Of a DNA stretch of 35,107 nt, positions 1 through 10,205 are shown in pieces. The stretch covers positions 1 to 35,107 of the forward strand of contig JASHOP010000010.1 in NCBI GenBank assembly GCA_030041075.1, read 5' to 3'. Made by a program: the position numbers and the translations under genes. The notes under the pieces were generated by a model. That model was not told where the DNA came from, searched no databases, and saw only the letters and a list, made by a program, of their open reading frames with translations. Source of the stretch: Thermoplasmata archaeon (lineage in GTDB: Archaea > Thermoplasmatota > Thermoplasmata > Lutacidiplasmatales > UBA184). Position 1 is the first letter of the stretch. Each line of letters starts with the position of its first letter.

Positions 1-1
1 C

Positions 2-190
2 GCGGGGCCGATCGTGGCGACCTCCGCGAACCGCCACGGCGAGCCGCCCGCGTCCGACCTCGCGGCCGCGCGCCACGCGCTGGGCCGCGCGGTCGCCGTC
101 TACCTCGTGGGGGGCCCGCGTCCGAGGGGCACCCCGTCGACGCTCGTCGACCTGACGGGTCCGCGCGCGAGGACGAGGCGGCGTCCGTGA
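2..190 (+). CDS. C-terminal fragment of Sua5/YciO/YrdC-family threonylcarbamoyl-AMP synthase (truncated by window start)
   Basis: Frame 2 reads AGPIVATSANRHGEPPASDLAAARHALGRAVAVYLVGGPRPRGTPSTLVDLTG...stop; PIVATSAN.HGEPP and STLVDLTG are Sua5/YrdC motifs. Confidence 0.8.
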   Translation, partial: AGPIVATSANRHGEPPASDLAAARHALGRAVAVYLVGGPRPRGTPSTLVDLTGPRARTRRRP

Positions 191-1089
191 CCCCCGCTTC
201 CCGCTACCCCCCCGACCTCGACCGCTGGCGCGAGGCGGCCCGGATCGCCGCCCGGGCCCGGGAGCTCGGGATCCGCCTCGCGGTGCCGGGCGCCCGGCGG
301 CGCGACGTCGCGGAAGCGATCGAGACGTACGTCCGGGAGCACGGGGCCCAGCCCGCCTTCCCCGCGAACCTCTCGAGGAACGACGAGGCGGCGCACTACA
401 CCCCCGACGCGGACGACGTGGCCGAGCTCGCGGACGGCGACCTCCTGAAGGTCGACGTCGGCGCACACCTCGACGGCGCGGTCGCGGACACCGCCGACAC
501 CGTCGAGGTAGGCGGCGGGCGCCGTCACGTCCACCTGATCCGTGCCGTCCACGACGCGCTCGCCGCCGGCATCGCCGCGGTGCGTCCCGACGGGCGCGTC
601 GACGACGTGAGCCGGGCGATCGCGGAGGCGATCCGCGCCCGCGGGCTGAAGCCGGTCGTCGACCTCACGGGCCACACGATCGACCGGTACGTCCTCCACG
701 CCGGCAAGTCAATCCCGAACGTTCCGGGGATGTCGGACGCGACGTTCGTCGAGGGCGAGATCGTCGCGATCGAGCCGTTCGCCACGAACGGCGCGGGCCG
801 CATCGGCAACGGGGCGTTCGGCCACATCCAGCGGTTCCGCCGGCCCCCTCCGGCCGGCGACCCCGTGCTCGCCGAATTGTTCGCGCGGTTCCGCACGCTG
901 CCGTTCACCGCGCGGTGGGCCCGCTCCCCCGAGGAACGGCAGGCGCTCGACCGGGCCCGCCGCACCCTCCAGGCCTACCCCGTCTTCGTCGAGGCGGCGG
1001 GAGGGCTCGTCGCCCAGGCGGAGCACACCGTCCTCGTCGGCCCCTCCGGCGCCGAGGTCCTGTCGCTCGCGCCGGCCCCGGATCGCTAG
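187..1089 (+). CDS. map: Type II methionyl aminopeptidase
   Basis: FPANLSRNDEAAHYTPD, LKVDVGAHLDGAVADTADTV, HTIDRYVLHAGKSIPN, EGEIVAIEPFATNG, AQAEHTVLV; GTG start overlaps the upstream stop (GTGA). Confidence 0.93.
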   Translation: MTPASRYPPDLDRWREAARIAARARELGIRLAVPGARRRDVAEAIETYVREHGAQPAFPANLSRNDEAAHYTPDADDVAELADGDLLKVDVGAHLDGAVADTADTVEVGGGRRHVHLIRAVHDALAAGIAAVRPDGRVDDVSRAIAEAIRARGLKPVVDLTGHTIDRYVLHAGKSIPNVPGMSDATFVEGEIVAIEPFATNGAGRIGNGAFGHIQRFRRPPPAGDPVLAELFARFRTLPFTARWARSPEERQALDRARRTLQAYPVFVEAAGGLVAQAEHTVLVGPSGAEVLSLAPAPDR

Positions 1090-2228
1090 CGGCGGGGCGA
1101 GCCGAGCTCCGCCCGGGCGAGCGCCGCCCCCTCGACCAGCGCGCGTAGCTTCGCGTGCGCGACCTCGAGGCTCCGGGTGCGGAGGCCGCAGTCCGGGTTC
1201 ACCCAGATCCGCGCCGGGTCCCCCAGATGCTTCGCCGCGCGCCGGATCCGGTCCGCGACGATCGCGGGGGTCTCGACCGGATCGCGGTGGACGTCCACGA
1301 CCCCGAGGCCGACCGACCGCGTGTCGCCGTACTCCCGGAGCGCGCCGAGGACCTCGTAGGCGTCGTGCCCCTCCGAGTCGCGGTTCGCGAACTCCCACGC
1401 CCACTGCGAGCACCGCTTCGCCTCGAGCAGGGCGGGGAGGAGGGCCCGGTAGTCAGAGAAGCAGACGTGCATGATGAACTCGGCGTCGAGCCCGTCGGTC
1501 GCCGCGTTGAACCCTTCGACGACGAGCTCCGCCTCGTCCGGGTGCGTCCCCGCCGCCGGCTCGTCGATCTGGACGACCTTGCACCCGCGGTCGATGAGCG
1601 CCTTCAGCGTCGGGCGGATCGCGCGACGCGCGAGGTCGACGACGAACTCGCGCTGGGCGGCCCGGCGGGCCGCCCGGCCCTTCCACCCCCGCTGGCGTCC
1701 GAGATAGTACTCGTTGTACGACCAGTCGGCGAGGGTGTACGGGCCGGTGACGGGGACCTTCGGCTCGGCGCGCGCGAGCCGCCGGACGAACTCGAACTCC
1801 TCCACGTCGTACGGCCGGTCGAGCCGCACCTCGCCCACGACCGCGGCCTTGCGGTAGTACTTCGAGTCGAACGACCGCACGTGGCCCTGGAACTCGAACC
1901 CGTCCATCTGGCGCACGGGGTGCTCGTACATCTCGACGCGGCGCGCCTCGCCGTCGTACACGCGGTCCAGCCCCGCCGCCTCGAGGTACCGCAGGGCGAA
2001 CAGCGCGGCGAGGTCGCGAACCCCGTCGCCGCTCGCCCCGTCGGGCCGGCCCGCGAGCAGCGCGTCGCGGTCGTCCGGCAGTTCGCCCGCGAAGCCGAGG
2101 CGCCGGTCCCACGACTCAAACTCGGAGCGGGCGGCGGCATCGAGCGGCTCCCCCCGCTGGCCGAGCAGCTGCCAGCGGGGTCGCGCGAGGCTGCCGATCT
2201 CCTGGGCGGGGAACAGCCGGTCGCTCAC
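1086..2228 (-). CDS. Core (C-terminal catalytic domain) cobalamin-independent methionine synthase, MetE-type
   Basis: EIGSLARP start, VQIDEPA, zinc ligand pattern HVC...WEFANRDS...NPDCGLRTRS; GTG start overlaps stop of the upstream gene. Confidence 0.88.
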   Translation of the reverse strand: MSDRLFPAQEIGSLARPRWQLLGQRGEPLDAAARSEFESWDRRLGFAGELPDDRDALLAGRPDGASGDGVRDLAALFALRYLEAAGLDRVYDGEARRVEMYEHPVRQMDGFEFQGHVRSFDSKYYRKAAVVGEVRLDRPYDVEEFEFVRRLARAEPKVPVTGPYTLADWSYNEYYLGRQRGWKGRAARRAAQREFVVDLARRAIRPTLKALIDRGCKVVQIDEPAAGTHPDEAELVVEGFNAATDGLDAEFIMHVCFSDYRALLPALLEAKRCSQWAWEFANRDSEGHDAYEVLGALREYGDTRSVGLGVVDVHRDPVETPAIVADRIRRAAKHLGDPARIWVNPDCGLRTRSLEVAHAKLRALVEGAALARAELGSPRR

Positions 2229-3196
2229 CGCTCGCCTCCGGTCCGGAGCCGGCGCTGGACGTCGGGGAGGACCTCGAGCTTGCGGACCGCCGGGGCGGGC
2301 GGGAGGAGGTCGAGCGACGCGCCCGGGCCCAGCCAGACCGTACGGGCCCCCCGGCGCTCGGCGGCGGCCCGGACGACCCGCACGACGTCGGTCGGGTCCT
2401 CGGCGAGCGTGGTCCGCGGGTCGAGCACGCCGAGCCCGATCGTCGTCCGCTCGCCGTCGCGCGGGATCCTCTCGACGTCGGTCTCGGCGAGGTCGATCCC
2501 GACGACGGAGGCCGGGAGCCGGTCGAGGAGGCGGATCGCGGGGACCGCATCCCCGCCGAACGTCCAGACGATCGATGTGCCGCCGTCGCACGCCCGGCCG
2601 ATCGACCCGTAGGCCTCCACGACCGCCTCCGCCCGGGGGCCCTCGGGCGGGCGGGCGACCAGGAGCGGGTCGGTGAACTGGAACGTGGCGAAGCCCCGGC
2701 CGCGGAGCTCGCGCACCTCGTCCGCGAGGAGTCGCCCGAGGCGGTGCACGAGCGCGAAATCGGTCTCGCCGGAGCGGTTGTCGAGGATTCCGGCGAACGT
2801 GTACGGTCCCGGGAGGAGGATGCGGGCCCCGGCGGGGTCGGCCGCGAGCGGCGGGGGCAGCCTCGCCGCGAACGCTCCGGGCACCCGGATCGGCGGCGCG
2901 AGCAGGATCGGCTGCCGGTAGAACGTGTTCGTCTCGAACCACCGGGTGAGGGGGCCGACCGAGAACCCCTCCCAGGTCTCGGCGAACGCCCGGAACAGGT
3001 CGGGCCAGCGCAGGTACCCCGCGGTCCGCGTGGAGCAACCGAGCCGCCGCTCCAGCGCGGCGACCTCGAGCTCGGCCGACCGGTACACGGCCTCGACGGC
3101 GTCGGGGGTCGCCCGGCCGCGGTCCAGGTCGCGGGTCGCCTTCACGAGCGCCTCGGACCGGGGGAAGGGGCTCGTCAGCCCGGTGAGGACATCCAT
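2225..3196 (-). CDS. MetE-like TIM-barrel companion protein, lacking the zinc ligand motifs
   Basis: LLPGPYTFAGILDN, FATFQFTDPLLV resemble the MetE/UroD fold; no HxC or NPDCG; upstream TATA-like tttaaa near 3218 on the minus strand. Confidence 0.75.
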   Translation of the reverse strand: MDVLTGLTSPFPRSEALVKATRDLDRGRATPDAVEAVYRSAELEVAALERRLGCSTRTAGYLRWPDLFRAFAETWEGFSVGPLTRWFETNTFYRQPILLAPPIRVPGAFAARLPPPLAADPAGARILLPGPYTFAGILDNRSGETDFALVHRLGRLLADEVRELRGRGFATFQFTDPLLVARPPEGPRAEAVVEAYGSIGRACDGGTSIVWTFGGDAVPAIRLLDRLPASVVGIDLAETDVERIPRDGERTTIGLGVLDPRTTLAEDPTDVVRVVRAAAERRGARTVWLGPGASLDLLPPAPAVRKLEVLPDVQRRLRTGGER

Positions 3197-3441
3197 CGGG
3201 CGGCGTCGAGCGGGGCGGGGTCTTTAAACGTCGCGCTCCACGGGGAGCGTGCAGCGACCGAAACGCCGTTGCACGCTGAACAACCGCGCGCGAGAGCGCC
3301 GGGCGCGGGCGCCGCGCGAACTCGCGTAGTCTCGCGAGGGCCGGGACGGCGCGGGCCCCGCGATCCGTCCGGCGATTGCCGAACCCGTCCTACGTTATCG
3401 ACGAAGGGTAAATAGCCCGAGGCGCGCTCCGACGCGCGTCG

Positions 3442-4881
3442 ATGGCGGAGAGCGCGACGGCCCCCGGTCCTCCCGCGCGCGTCGGGCGGCGGCGGGTCGT
3501 CCCCGCCGAGGAGGCGATCGAGAAGCGACGCGAGGACCAGACGGAGGTCCTGGGCCGGCGCGCCGTCGAGCTCTCGCGGTTCTACGGTGGCAAGGTCGAG
3601 ACCGTGCCCAAGGTGCCGGTCCGGTCGATGCACGACTTCTCCCTCTGGTACACGCCGGGGGTGGCGAAGGTATCCCGGGCGATCGCGGACGACCCGGACC
3701 TCGCGTTCGAGCTGACGGGGCGGTGGAACACGGTCGCGATCGCCACGGACGGCTCGCGGGTCCTCGGTCTCGGCGACATCGGTCCCGTCGCCGCCCTGCC
3801 GGTGATGGAGGGCAAGGCGCTCCTGTTCAAGTTCCTGGGCGGGGTCGATGCGTTCCCCGTGCCGATCCGCGCGTCGACCCCCGGCGAGTTCATGGCCGCG
3901 GTCGAGGCGATCTCGCCCGCGTTCGGCGGGATCAACCTCGAGGACATCGCCTCGCCGAAGTGCTTCGCGATCCTGGAGGAGCTCACGAAGCGGCTCGACA
4001 TCCCCGTCTGGCACGACGACCAGCTCGGGACCGCGGCCGCGACGGTCGCGGGCCTGTTGAACGCCCTCGCGCTCACCGGACGGTCCGTGAAGGATACGCG
4101 GACGGTCCTCCTCGGCGCCGGCGCGGCGAACCTCGTGGCCGCCCGGATCCTGATCTCCCTCGGCCACGATCCGCACCGGCTGACGCTCGTCGACCAGAAG
4201 GGGATCCTCCACGCCGAGCGCGACGACGTCGACGAGCTGTCCGTGCGCAACCCGTGGAAGTACCGGCTCGCGCTCAAGACCGACGGCGGAGGCCGGACCG
4301 GCGACGTCGCGCGGGCCGTCGAGGGGGCCGACGTGCTCGTCGCGGCGTCCACGCCCGTTCCCGGGACCGTGCGGCCGGAGCATGTCCGCGCGATGGCACG
4401 CGACCCGATCGTCTTCGCCCTCGCGAACCCCGTCCCCGAGATCTGGCCCGAGGTCGCGCGCGGCGCCGGCGCCGCGGTCGTCGCGACGGGGCGCAGCGAC
4501 TTTCCGAACCAGGTGAACAACTCGCTGATCTTCCCGGCGGTGTTCCGCGGCGTGCTCGACGCGCGCGCCCGGTCGATCACCGACGAGATCGTCATCGCCG
4601 CCGCGCGCGAGCTCGCGCGGGGGGCCGAGCGTCGGGGGCTCGACGCCCACCACATCCTGCCCACGATGGAGGAGTCCGAGGTCTTCCCCGAGGTCGCCGC
4701 CGCCGTCGCCGACGCGACGGTCCGCGGAGGGCTCGCGCGCCGGAAGCTCTCCCACAATGAGTTCCTCGACCACGCCCGAACGCTCATGGCCCGGCCGACC
4801 CGCCTCGTCCGGACCCTCGCGCGCGCGCACCTGACCCGACCGATGCCCCGCGGCGCGATCGGTCGGCGGAGGGCGACGTGA
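3442..4881 (+). CDS. NAD(P)-dependent malic enzyme
   Basis: FSLWYTPGVAKVSRAI, GPVAALPVMEGKALLFKFLGGVDAFP, FGGINLEDIASPKCF, IPVWHDDQLGTAAAT; TATA-like gtaaatag at about -30. Confidence 0.93.
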   Translation: MAESATAPGPPARVGRRRVVPAEEAIEKRREDQTEVLGRRAVELSRFYGGKVETVPKVPVRSMHDFSLWYTPGVAKVSRAIADDPDLAFELTGRWNTVAIATDGSRVLGLGDIGPVAALPVMEGKALLFKFLGGVDAFPVPIRASTPGEFMAAVEAISPAFGGINLEDIASPKCFAILEELTKRLDIPVWHDDQLGTAAATVAGLLNALALTGRSVKDTRTVLLGAGAANLVAARILISLGHDPHRLTLVDQKGILHAERDDVDELSVRNPWKYRLALKTDGGGRTGDVARAVEGADVLVAASTPVPGTVRPEHVRAMARDPIVFALANPVPEIWPEVARGAGAAVVATGRSDFPNQVNNSLIFPAVFRGVLDARARSITDEIVIAAARELARGAERRGLDAHHILPTMEESEVFPEVAAAVADATVRGGLARRKLSHNEFLDHARTLMARPTRLVRTLARAHLTRPMPRGAIGRRRAT

Positions 4882-5417
4882 CGCCCGACGAGCCGGCCTC
4901 CCACCCCGCGGAGTCCCCGAGCCCGTCGGCGCCCGCCGCGCCGATCCACCTCCGCGCCGCGGTCGCGGGGGACATCCCGGCGCTCGTGCCCCTGCTCCTG
5001 AGGCTCAAGCGGCTCAACGAGGAGTTCGACCCCCTCCTCAAGGTGCGCGACGACGCCGACGCGCAGGCCCGCCAGGTCCTCCGCGCGCAGATCGCCGACC
5101 CGAAGGCGGTCGTCCTCGCCGCCGAGGGGATCGGCGCCGACAAGGACAAGGTCGTCGGCTTCGTGCGGGCGCTCGTCCGCGAGCGCCCGTTCTACGCGCC
5201 CGAGCACGAGGGAGTGATCCTCGACATCTACCTCCTCCCGCTCTATCGGCGGCGCGGGGTCGGCGAGTACCTCCTGCGCGAGGTGTCGCTCGCGCTGAAG
5301 GCGCGGGGCGCCGGCGTCGTCACGGCCGAGTTCCCCGCCCAGAACGAGATCGCCGCGCGCTTCTACGCGAAGCGCGGATTCCGCCCGATCACCGCGATCC
5401 ACGCCCGTTCGCTCTAG
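4878..5417 (+). CDS. GNAT-family N-acetyltransferase
   Basis: IHLRAAVAGDIPALVPLLLRL...GVILDIYLLPLYRRRGVGEYLLREVSLALKARGAGVVTAEFPAQNEIAARFYAKRGFRP; RRRGVG acetyl-CoA loop. Confidence 0.88.
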   Translation: MTPDEPASHPAESPSPSAPAAPIHLRAAVAGDIPALVPLLLRLKRLNEEFDPLLKVRDDADAQARQVLRAQIADPKAVVLAAEGIGADKDKVVGFVRALVRERPFYAPEHEGVILDIYLLPLYRRRGVGEYLLREVSLALKARGAGVVTAEFPAQNEIAARFYAKRGFRPITAIHARSL

Positions 5418-5472
5418 CCGGGCCGGTCCCGCCGTCCGCGAACCTTAAGCGGAGCCAGCCCCGTCCGCCGGC

Positions 5473-6432
5473 ATGACCCGGCCCGCCGCCACCCTGTCCC
5501 CGACGCCGCCGAAGTTCCTCCGCCGCGGCAAGGTGAAGGAGGTCTACGAGGTCTCCCCCACCGAGCTCGAGTTCCGGTTCACGAACGACATCTCGGTGTT
5601 CGACAAGCACATCCCGTCCGAGATCCCGTTCAAGGGGGAGACGCTCGCGCGGACCGCCGCCCACTGGTTCGACCGGTGCACGCGCCTGGGGGTGGCGCAC
5701 CACTTCGTGAGCCTCACCGGCCCGACGGCGATGCGAGTCCGACGGGTGCGGATCGTCCCGAACCCGCGGTCGCTCGGACCGCACCCCCGCGACTACCTGA
5801 TCCCGCTCGAGCTGATCGTCCGCTACTACCTCGCGGGTTCGATGTGGGACCGCGTCCAGGCCGGCAAGGTCACGGCGCGGGACCTCGGCTGGCGCTCGGA
5901 CCGGACCCTCACCTACGGCCTCGAGCTGCCCGAGCCCCACTTCGAGGTGACGACCAAGCTCGAGCCGGTCGACCGGCTCCTCACCGTCCCCGAGGCGCTC
6001 GAGCTCGCGGCGATCGACCGGGCCCAGCTCGACCAGATCCGGGAGACGATCCTGAAGATCGACCGGGCGATGCAGGCCGAGATCGGCCCGCGGGGCCTCC
6101 TCCACGTCGACGGCAAGAAGGAGTTCGGGATCGACGCCGACGGGGTCGTGCGCGTGGTCGACACGTTCGGCACCGCGGACGAGGACCGGTTCTGGGACAA
6201 GGGAGCGTACGAGCGGGGCCGGCAGGTCGACTTCTCGAAGGAGTTCGTCCGCCAGCACTACCGGCAGACCGGCTACTTCGACCTCCTCCAGCGCGCCCGC
6301 GCCGCGAACGCCGACGAGCCGCCGATCCCGCCGCTCCCGCCCCTCCTCGTGGACGAGGTGAGCCGGCTCTACACGACGGTCTACCAGCGGCTTACCGGCG
6401 AGCCGTTCGCGCCCGCGACACCGGGCCGCTAG
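5473..6432 (+). CDS. purC: Phosphoribosylaminoimidazole-succinocarboxamide (SAICAR) synthase
   Basis: [81 protein letters not shown]. Confidence 0.92.
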   Translation: MTRPAATLSPTPPKFLRRGKVKEVYEVSPTELEFRFTNDISVFDKHIPSEIPFKGETLARTAAHWFDRCTRLGVAHHFVSLTGPTAMRVRRVRIVPNPRSLGPHPRDYLIPLELIVRYYLAGSMWDRVQAGKVTARDLGWRSDRTLTYGLELPEPHFEVTTKLEPVDRLLTVPEALELAAIDRAQLDQIRETILKIDRAMQAEIGPRGLLHVDGKKEFGIDADGVVRVVDTFGTADEDRFWDKGAYERGRQVDFSKEFVRQHYRQTGYFDLLQRARAANADEPPIPPLPPLLVDEVSRLYTTVYQRLTGEPFAPATPGR

Positions 6433-6502
6433 CGCACGCATCGCCCGCCGTTTCGCGACCCCTCCCCGCACCCTTATCTCCCCAGGCCCCGGTCGACCCG
6501 GC

Positions 6503-7501
6503 GTGCCCGCGAAGATCGCTCCCCGACCGGCCGAGACCCCCGAGCCCGAGGCCGGACCCCGCGCGACGGTCGCGCTCGAGGACCTCCCCGGGGTCGGGCC
6601 GACGATCGCCGACAAGCTGCGCGAGGCCGGCTACATCGACCTGATGGAGCTCGCCGTCGCCTCGCCCGGCGACGTCGCCGAGGCCGCGGAGATCGGGACC
6701 GCGGTCGCCCAGAAGATCATCGGCGAGGCGCGCCGGCGCGCCGACGTGGGAGGGTTCGAGAGCGGGTCGATCGTCCTCGAGCGCCGCAAGAAGCTCGGGC
6801 GGGTGACGACCAACGCCCGGGCCCTCGACGACCTCCTCGGCGGAGGCGTCGAGACCCAGGCGATCACCGAGTTCTCCGGCGAGTTCGGGACCGGCAAGAC
6901 CCAGATCGCCCACCAGGTCGCGGTCGACGTCCAGCTCCCCGTCGCCCAGGGGGGCCTCGCCGGCGAGGTCGTCTACATCGACACCGAGTCGACGTTCCGC
7001 CCCGAGCGGGTCGTCGACATGGCGAAGGGCGTCGGGATCGATCCGGGCGCGGCGCTCCAGCGGATCCACGTCGCGCGCGCCTACAACTCGAACCACCAGA
7101 TGCTCCTCGTCCAGAAGGCCCAGGAGCTCGCGCGCGAGAAGCCGATCCGTCTCCTGGTGGTCGACTCCCTGACCTCCCATTTCCGCTCGGAGTACATGGG
7201 GCGGGCCGAGCTCGCGCCCCGGCAGCAGCAGCTCAACCGGCACCTGCACGAGCTCCTCCGCTTCGCCGACACCTACAACGCGGCGATCGTCGTGACCAAC
7301 CAGGTCTCGGCCCGGCCGGACATCCTGTTCGGCGACCCGACCCGGCCGATCGGCGGCAACATCGTCGCGCACGCGGCGACGTACCGGATCTACCTGCGCA
7401 AGTCGAAGCCGCCCCGCCGGATCGCGCGGCTGATCGACTCGCCGAACCTCCCCGAGGGCGAGGCGGTGTTCTCGCTCTCGACCGAGGGGGTCAAGGACTG
7501 A
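6503..7501 (+). CDS. radA: DNA repair and recombination protein RadA
   Basis: N-terminal HhH ([20 protein letters not shown]), Walker [50 protein letters not shown]; no intein. Confidence 0.95.
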   Translation: MPAKIAPRPAETPEPEAGPRATVALEDLPGVGPTIADKLREAGYIDLMELAVASPGDVAEAAEIGTAVAQKIIGEARRRADVGGFESGSIVLERRKKLGRVTTNARALDDLLGGGVETQAITEFSGEFGTGKTQIAHQVAVDVQLPVAQGGLAGEVVYIDTESTFRPERVVDMAKGVGIDPGAALQRIHVARAYNSNHQMLLVQKAQELAREKPIRLLVVDSLTSHFRSEYMGRAELAPRQQQLNRHLHELLRFADTYNAAIVVTNQVSARPDILFGDPTRPIGGNIVAHAATYRIYLRKSKPPRRIARLIDSPNLPEGEAVFSLSTEGVKD

Positions 7502-7598
7502 GCCCGGGGGCCGGGCCACGGGCCGGCTCCCTGCCGCGACCTTGGGGCGGGGAGGCTGCGGGCGACGGGATGCGGGGGCCGAGGGGACCGGGGTTCCG

Positions 7599-7952
7599 TC
7601 ACGTCACGATCCACCTCGCGACGGGACCTCGGCGGTCGGCCGGCGCGTAGCGGAACCAGACCTCCCCGACGATCGCGCGACGGGAGACGGCCCCGAACGC
7701 CCGGCTGTCGCGGCTCCGCTCGGGAGCATCCCCGAGGACGTAGAGGAGGCCGGGGGGCACGGTCGCCCCGGACGGGAGGCGCTCGCCCTCGGTCCAGGCG
7801 ACCCGCTTCACCAGGAGCCGGCCCCGGTGCTCCGGGTCCTCGACGACGACGACCTCGCCGCGGGCGGGAGCCCGGGAGACGTACGACGCCGGGTCGACGA
7901 GGAGCCGATCCCCCGGCCTAAGTTCGGGGAGCATCGATGCGTCCCGGACCAC
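7599..7952 (-). CDS. S26-type signal peptidase-like protein, probable NiSOD maturation protease (SodX-like); start uncertain
   Basis: VRDASMLPELRPGDRLLVD, GRLLVKRVAW (Ser/Lys dyad), LGDAPERSRDSRAFGAV; divergent neighbour of a NiSOD. No ATG start; GTG at 7952 is best. Confidence 0.8.
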   Translation of the reverse strand: MVRDASMLPELRPGDRLLVDPASYVSRAPARGEVVVVEDPEHRGRLLVKRVAWTEGERLPSGATVPPGLLYVLGDAPERSRDSRAFGAVSRRAIVGEVWFRYAPADRRGPVARWIVT

Positions 7953-8066
7953 GACCCGTCGGCTCCTCCACGTGCGGCGCCACGAGACCGATTCCGCGCC
8001 CTCGCCGCCGGACGACGCCTCCGCTCCCCTCGGCAACGTTATCCACCGCTCCGGGTACTGCGCGCC

Positions 8067-8600
8067 ATGCCCGCCTTCTCTCGACTCCGCGCCGGGGCCC
8101 TGCGGGCCCGGGACGCGCTCCGCCCGCCGACGCCGGTCTACGCCCATTGCGACATCCCCTGCGGTATTTACGACCCGCACGAGGCGCAGATCGCGGCCCT
8201 CACCGTCCTTAGGATGGACCAGCTGATCGGCGAGCTCGCCGGGCCGGTGACGGACGCGAAGCCCGAGGACCGCGCGGCGTACGTCGCCAAGCTCGCGCGC
8301 TACACGTCGGTGAAGGAGCTCCACGCGGAGAGGGTGAAGAGCGAGATCCGGGTCATCTGGGGCGACTACTTCACCGCCGACCACGCGAAGCAGTTCCCCC
8401 ACCTCGCCGAGCTCACGCTGAAGATCCTGAAGCAGGCGTCGAAGACCCGCCAGGGCACCGGCGTCGCGGACGCCCAGGAGCTCCTGAGCCTCGTCCAGCA
8501 GTTCGCGGAGATCTTCTGGCAGTCGAAGGGCGCGAAGACGAAGCGCCAGCCGTCCCTCCAGAAGTCCGGCGGCGAGCTCGTCGTCCCGGTGCCGGCGTAG
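8067..8600 (+). CDS. sodN: Nickel superoxide dismutase precursor
   Basis: Ni-hook HCDIPCGIY after a short basic propeptide MPAFSRLRAGALRARDALRPPTPVYA, followed by a helical Ni-SOD-like domain; TATA-like cgttatcc about 28 nt upstream. Confidence 0.9.
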   Translation: MPAFSRLRAGALRARDALRPPTPVYAHCDIPCGIYDPHEAQIAALTVLRMDQLIGELAGPVTDAKPEDRAAYVAKLARYTSVKELHAERVKSEIRVIWGDYFTADHAKQFPHLAELTLKILKQASKTRQGTGVADAQELLSLVQQFAEIFWQSKGAKTKRQPSLQKSGGELVVPVPA

Positions 8601-8636
8601 GTCCGAGGCGGCGAGCGTCCCCGACGCCCCGACCGG

Positions 8637-10166
8637 ATGACCGAGACGCTCCCGGTCGACGGTCGCTCGCTGACCCTCGAGCGGTTCCTCTCGGTCTGCC
8701 GCGGGGGCCGGGCCGTCGCGCTCGCACCCGACGCGGAGTCGGCGCTGCGCGCGAGCCGCCGGTCGCTGGAGCGGGCGATCGATTCGGGGCGGGCGATCTA
8801 CGGCGTCTCGACCGGGTTCGGGGCGCTGTCGGACCGGACCGTGCCGCGCGACCGGCTCCGCGAGCTGCAGGCGTCCCTCGTCCGGAGCCACGCGAGCGGC
8901 ACCGGCCCCCCGCTCCCCGCCGACCTCGTCCGCGGGACGATGCTCCTGCGCCTCAACTCGCTCGCCCGCGGCCTCTCGGGGGTGCGCCCCGAGGTGACCG
9001 ACCGGCTCGCGGAGCTGCTCAACCGGGGCCTGGTCCCGTGGGTCCCCGAGCAGGGGTCGGTGGGCGCCTCCGGGGACCTCGCCCCGCTCGCCCACCTCGC
9101 GCTCGCCGTGATCGGGGAAGGGGCGTTCGTCGACCCCCGCTCCGGCGCGGCGGTCCCGGCCGGGGAGGTCCTCCGCCGGGAGCGGCTCGAGCCGCTCGTC
9201 CTCGCGGAGAAGGAGGGGGTCGCGCTCCTCAACGGCACCTCGCTGATGGGGGCGTACCTCGCCCTGGGCGTCGCCGACGCCCGGGCGATCCTGGACGCGG
9301 GGACGGTCGCCGGGGCCCTCGCGTTCGACGCGCTGGAGGGCGCCCCGGAATCGCTCGACGACCGGCTCGGCGAGATCCGCGACTCGCCGGACCACCGCGC
9401 GATCGCCGGGGCGCTGCGGACCCTGCTCGGGGGAAGCCGGCTCTCGGTCCCCCACGCCACCTGGGCCGGCCAGGACCCGTACTCCCTCCGGTGCCTCCCG
9501 CAGGTGCTGGGCGCGGCCCGCCTCGGGGTCGGCTTCGCCGAGGGCGTGGCGGTCCGGGAGCTCAACGCGGTGAGCGACAACCCGGTCGTCTTCGGCGCCG
9601 ACGACTTCGTGAGCGGGGGCAACTTCCACGGCCAGCCGCTGGCGCTCGCCCTCGACACCCTCGCCCTCGCGGTGCAGTACGTCGCCGGGTTCTCCGAGCG
9701 ACGGGTCGCCCGGCTGGTCCACCCGGCGCTGAACCGCGGGCTCCCGCCGTTCCTCGCTCCCGACGCGGGCCTCTCGGCGGGGTTCATGATCCCCCAGTAC
9801 GTCGCCGCCGCCCTCGTGAACGAGAACGCGACGCTCGTCCATCCGGCGAGCGCCACGAGCCTCCCGACGTCGGCCGACCAGGAGGACTACGTGAGCATGG
9901 GGGCGTGGGCCGGGGCGAAGCTGTTCCGGGTCCTCGGCAACGCGCGCCACGTCGTCGCGATCGAGTGGCTCGTGGCCGGCCAGGCGCTCGAGCTCCGTCG
10001 CCCCCGGACGGGAGGGGTCGGCAGCGAGGCCGCCCTCAAGGCGTTGCGGACCCGGGTGGCTCCGTGGACCCGGGACCGCAGCCCCGCGCCGGACATCGAG
10101 CGGGTCGCCGCCGGGATCGCCTCGGGGGAGCTCGTCCGCGAGGTTCGCGCGGCGGTCCCGTTCTGA
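8637..10166 (+). CDS. hutH: Histidine ammonia-lyase
   Basis: MIO motif GSVGASGDLAPLAHLAL, YGVSTGFGALSD, NGTSLMGAY, AVSDNPVVF, GGNFHGQPLALALD. Confidence 0.93.
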   Translation: MTETLPVDGRSLTLERFLSVCRGGRAVALAPDAESALRASRRSLERAIDSGRAIYGVSTGFGALSDRTVPRDRLRELQASLVRSHASGTGPPLPADLVRGTMLLRLNSLARGLSGVRPEVTDRLAELLNRGLVPWVPEQGSVGASGDLAPLAHLALAVIGEGAFVDPRSGAAVPAGEVLRRERLEPLVLAEKEGVALLNGTSLMGAYLALGVADARAILDAGTVAGALAFDALEGAPESLDDRLGEIRDSPDHRAIAGALRTLLGGSRLSVPHATWAGQDPYSLRCLPQVLGAARLGVGFAEGVAVRELNAVSDNPVVFGADDFVSGGNFHGQPLALALDTLALAVQYVAGFSERRVARLVHPALNRGLPPFLAPDAGLSAGFMIPQYVAAALVNENATLVHPASATSLPTSADQEDYVSMGAWAGAKLFRVLGNARHVVAIEWLVAGQALELRRPRTGGVGSEAALKALRTRVAPWTRDRSPAPDIERVAAGIASGELVREVRAAVPF

Positions 10167-10205
10167 GCGGGCTCCCCGGTCGCGCGGGCGCCCCGGGCCC
10201 GCCGG

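Noticed and set aside
3175-5402. Long minus-strand ORFs (551 and 606 aa) antisense to malic enzyme and GNAT
   Set aside because: Artefacts of GC-rich coding DNA; plus strand has strong family motifs throughout.
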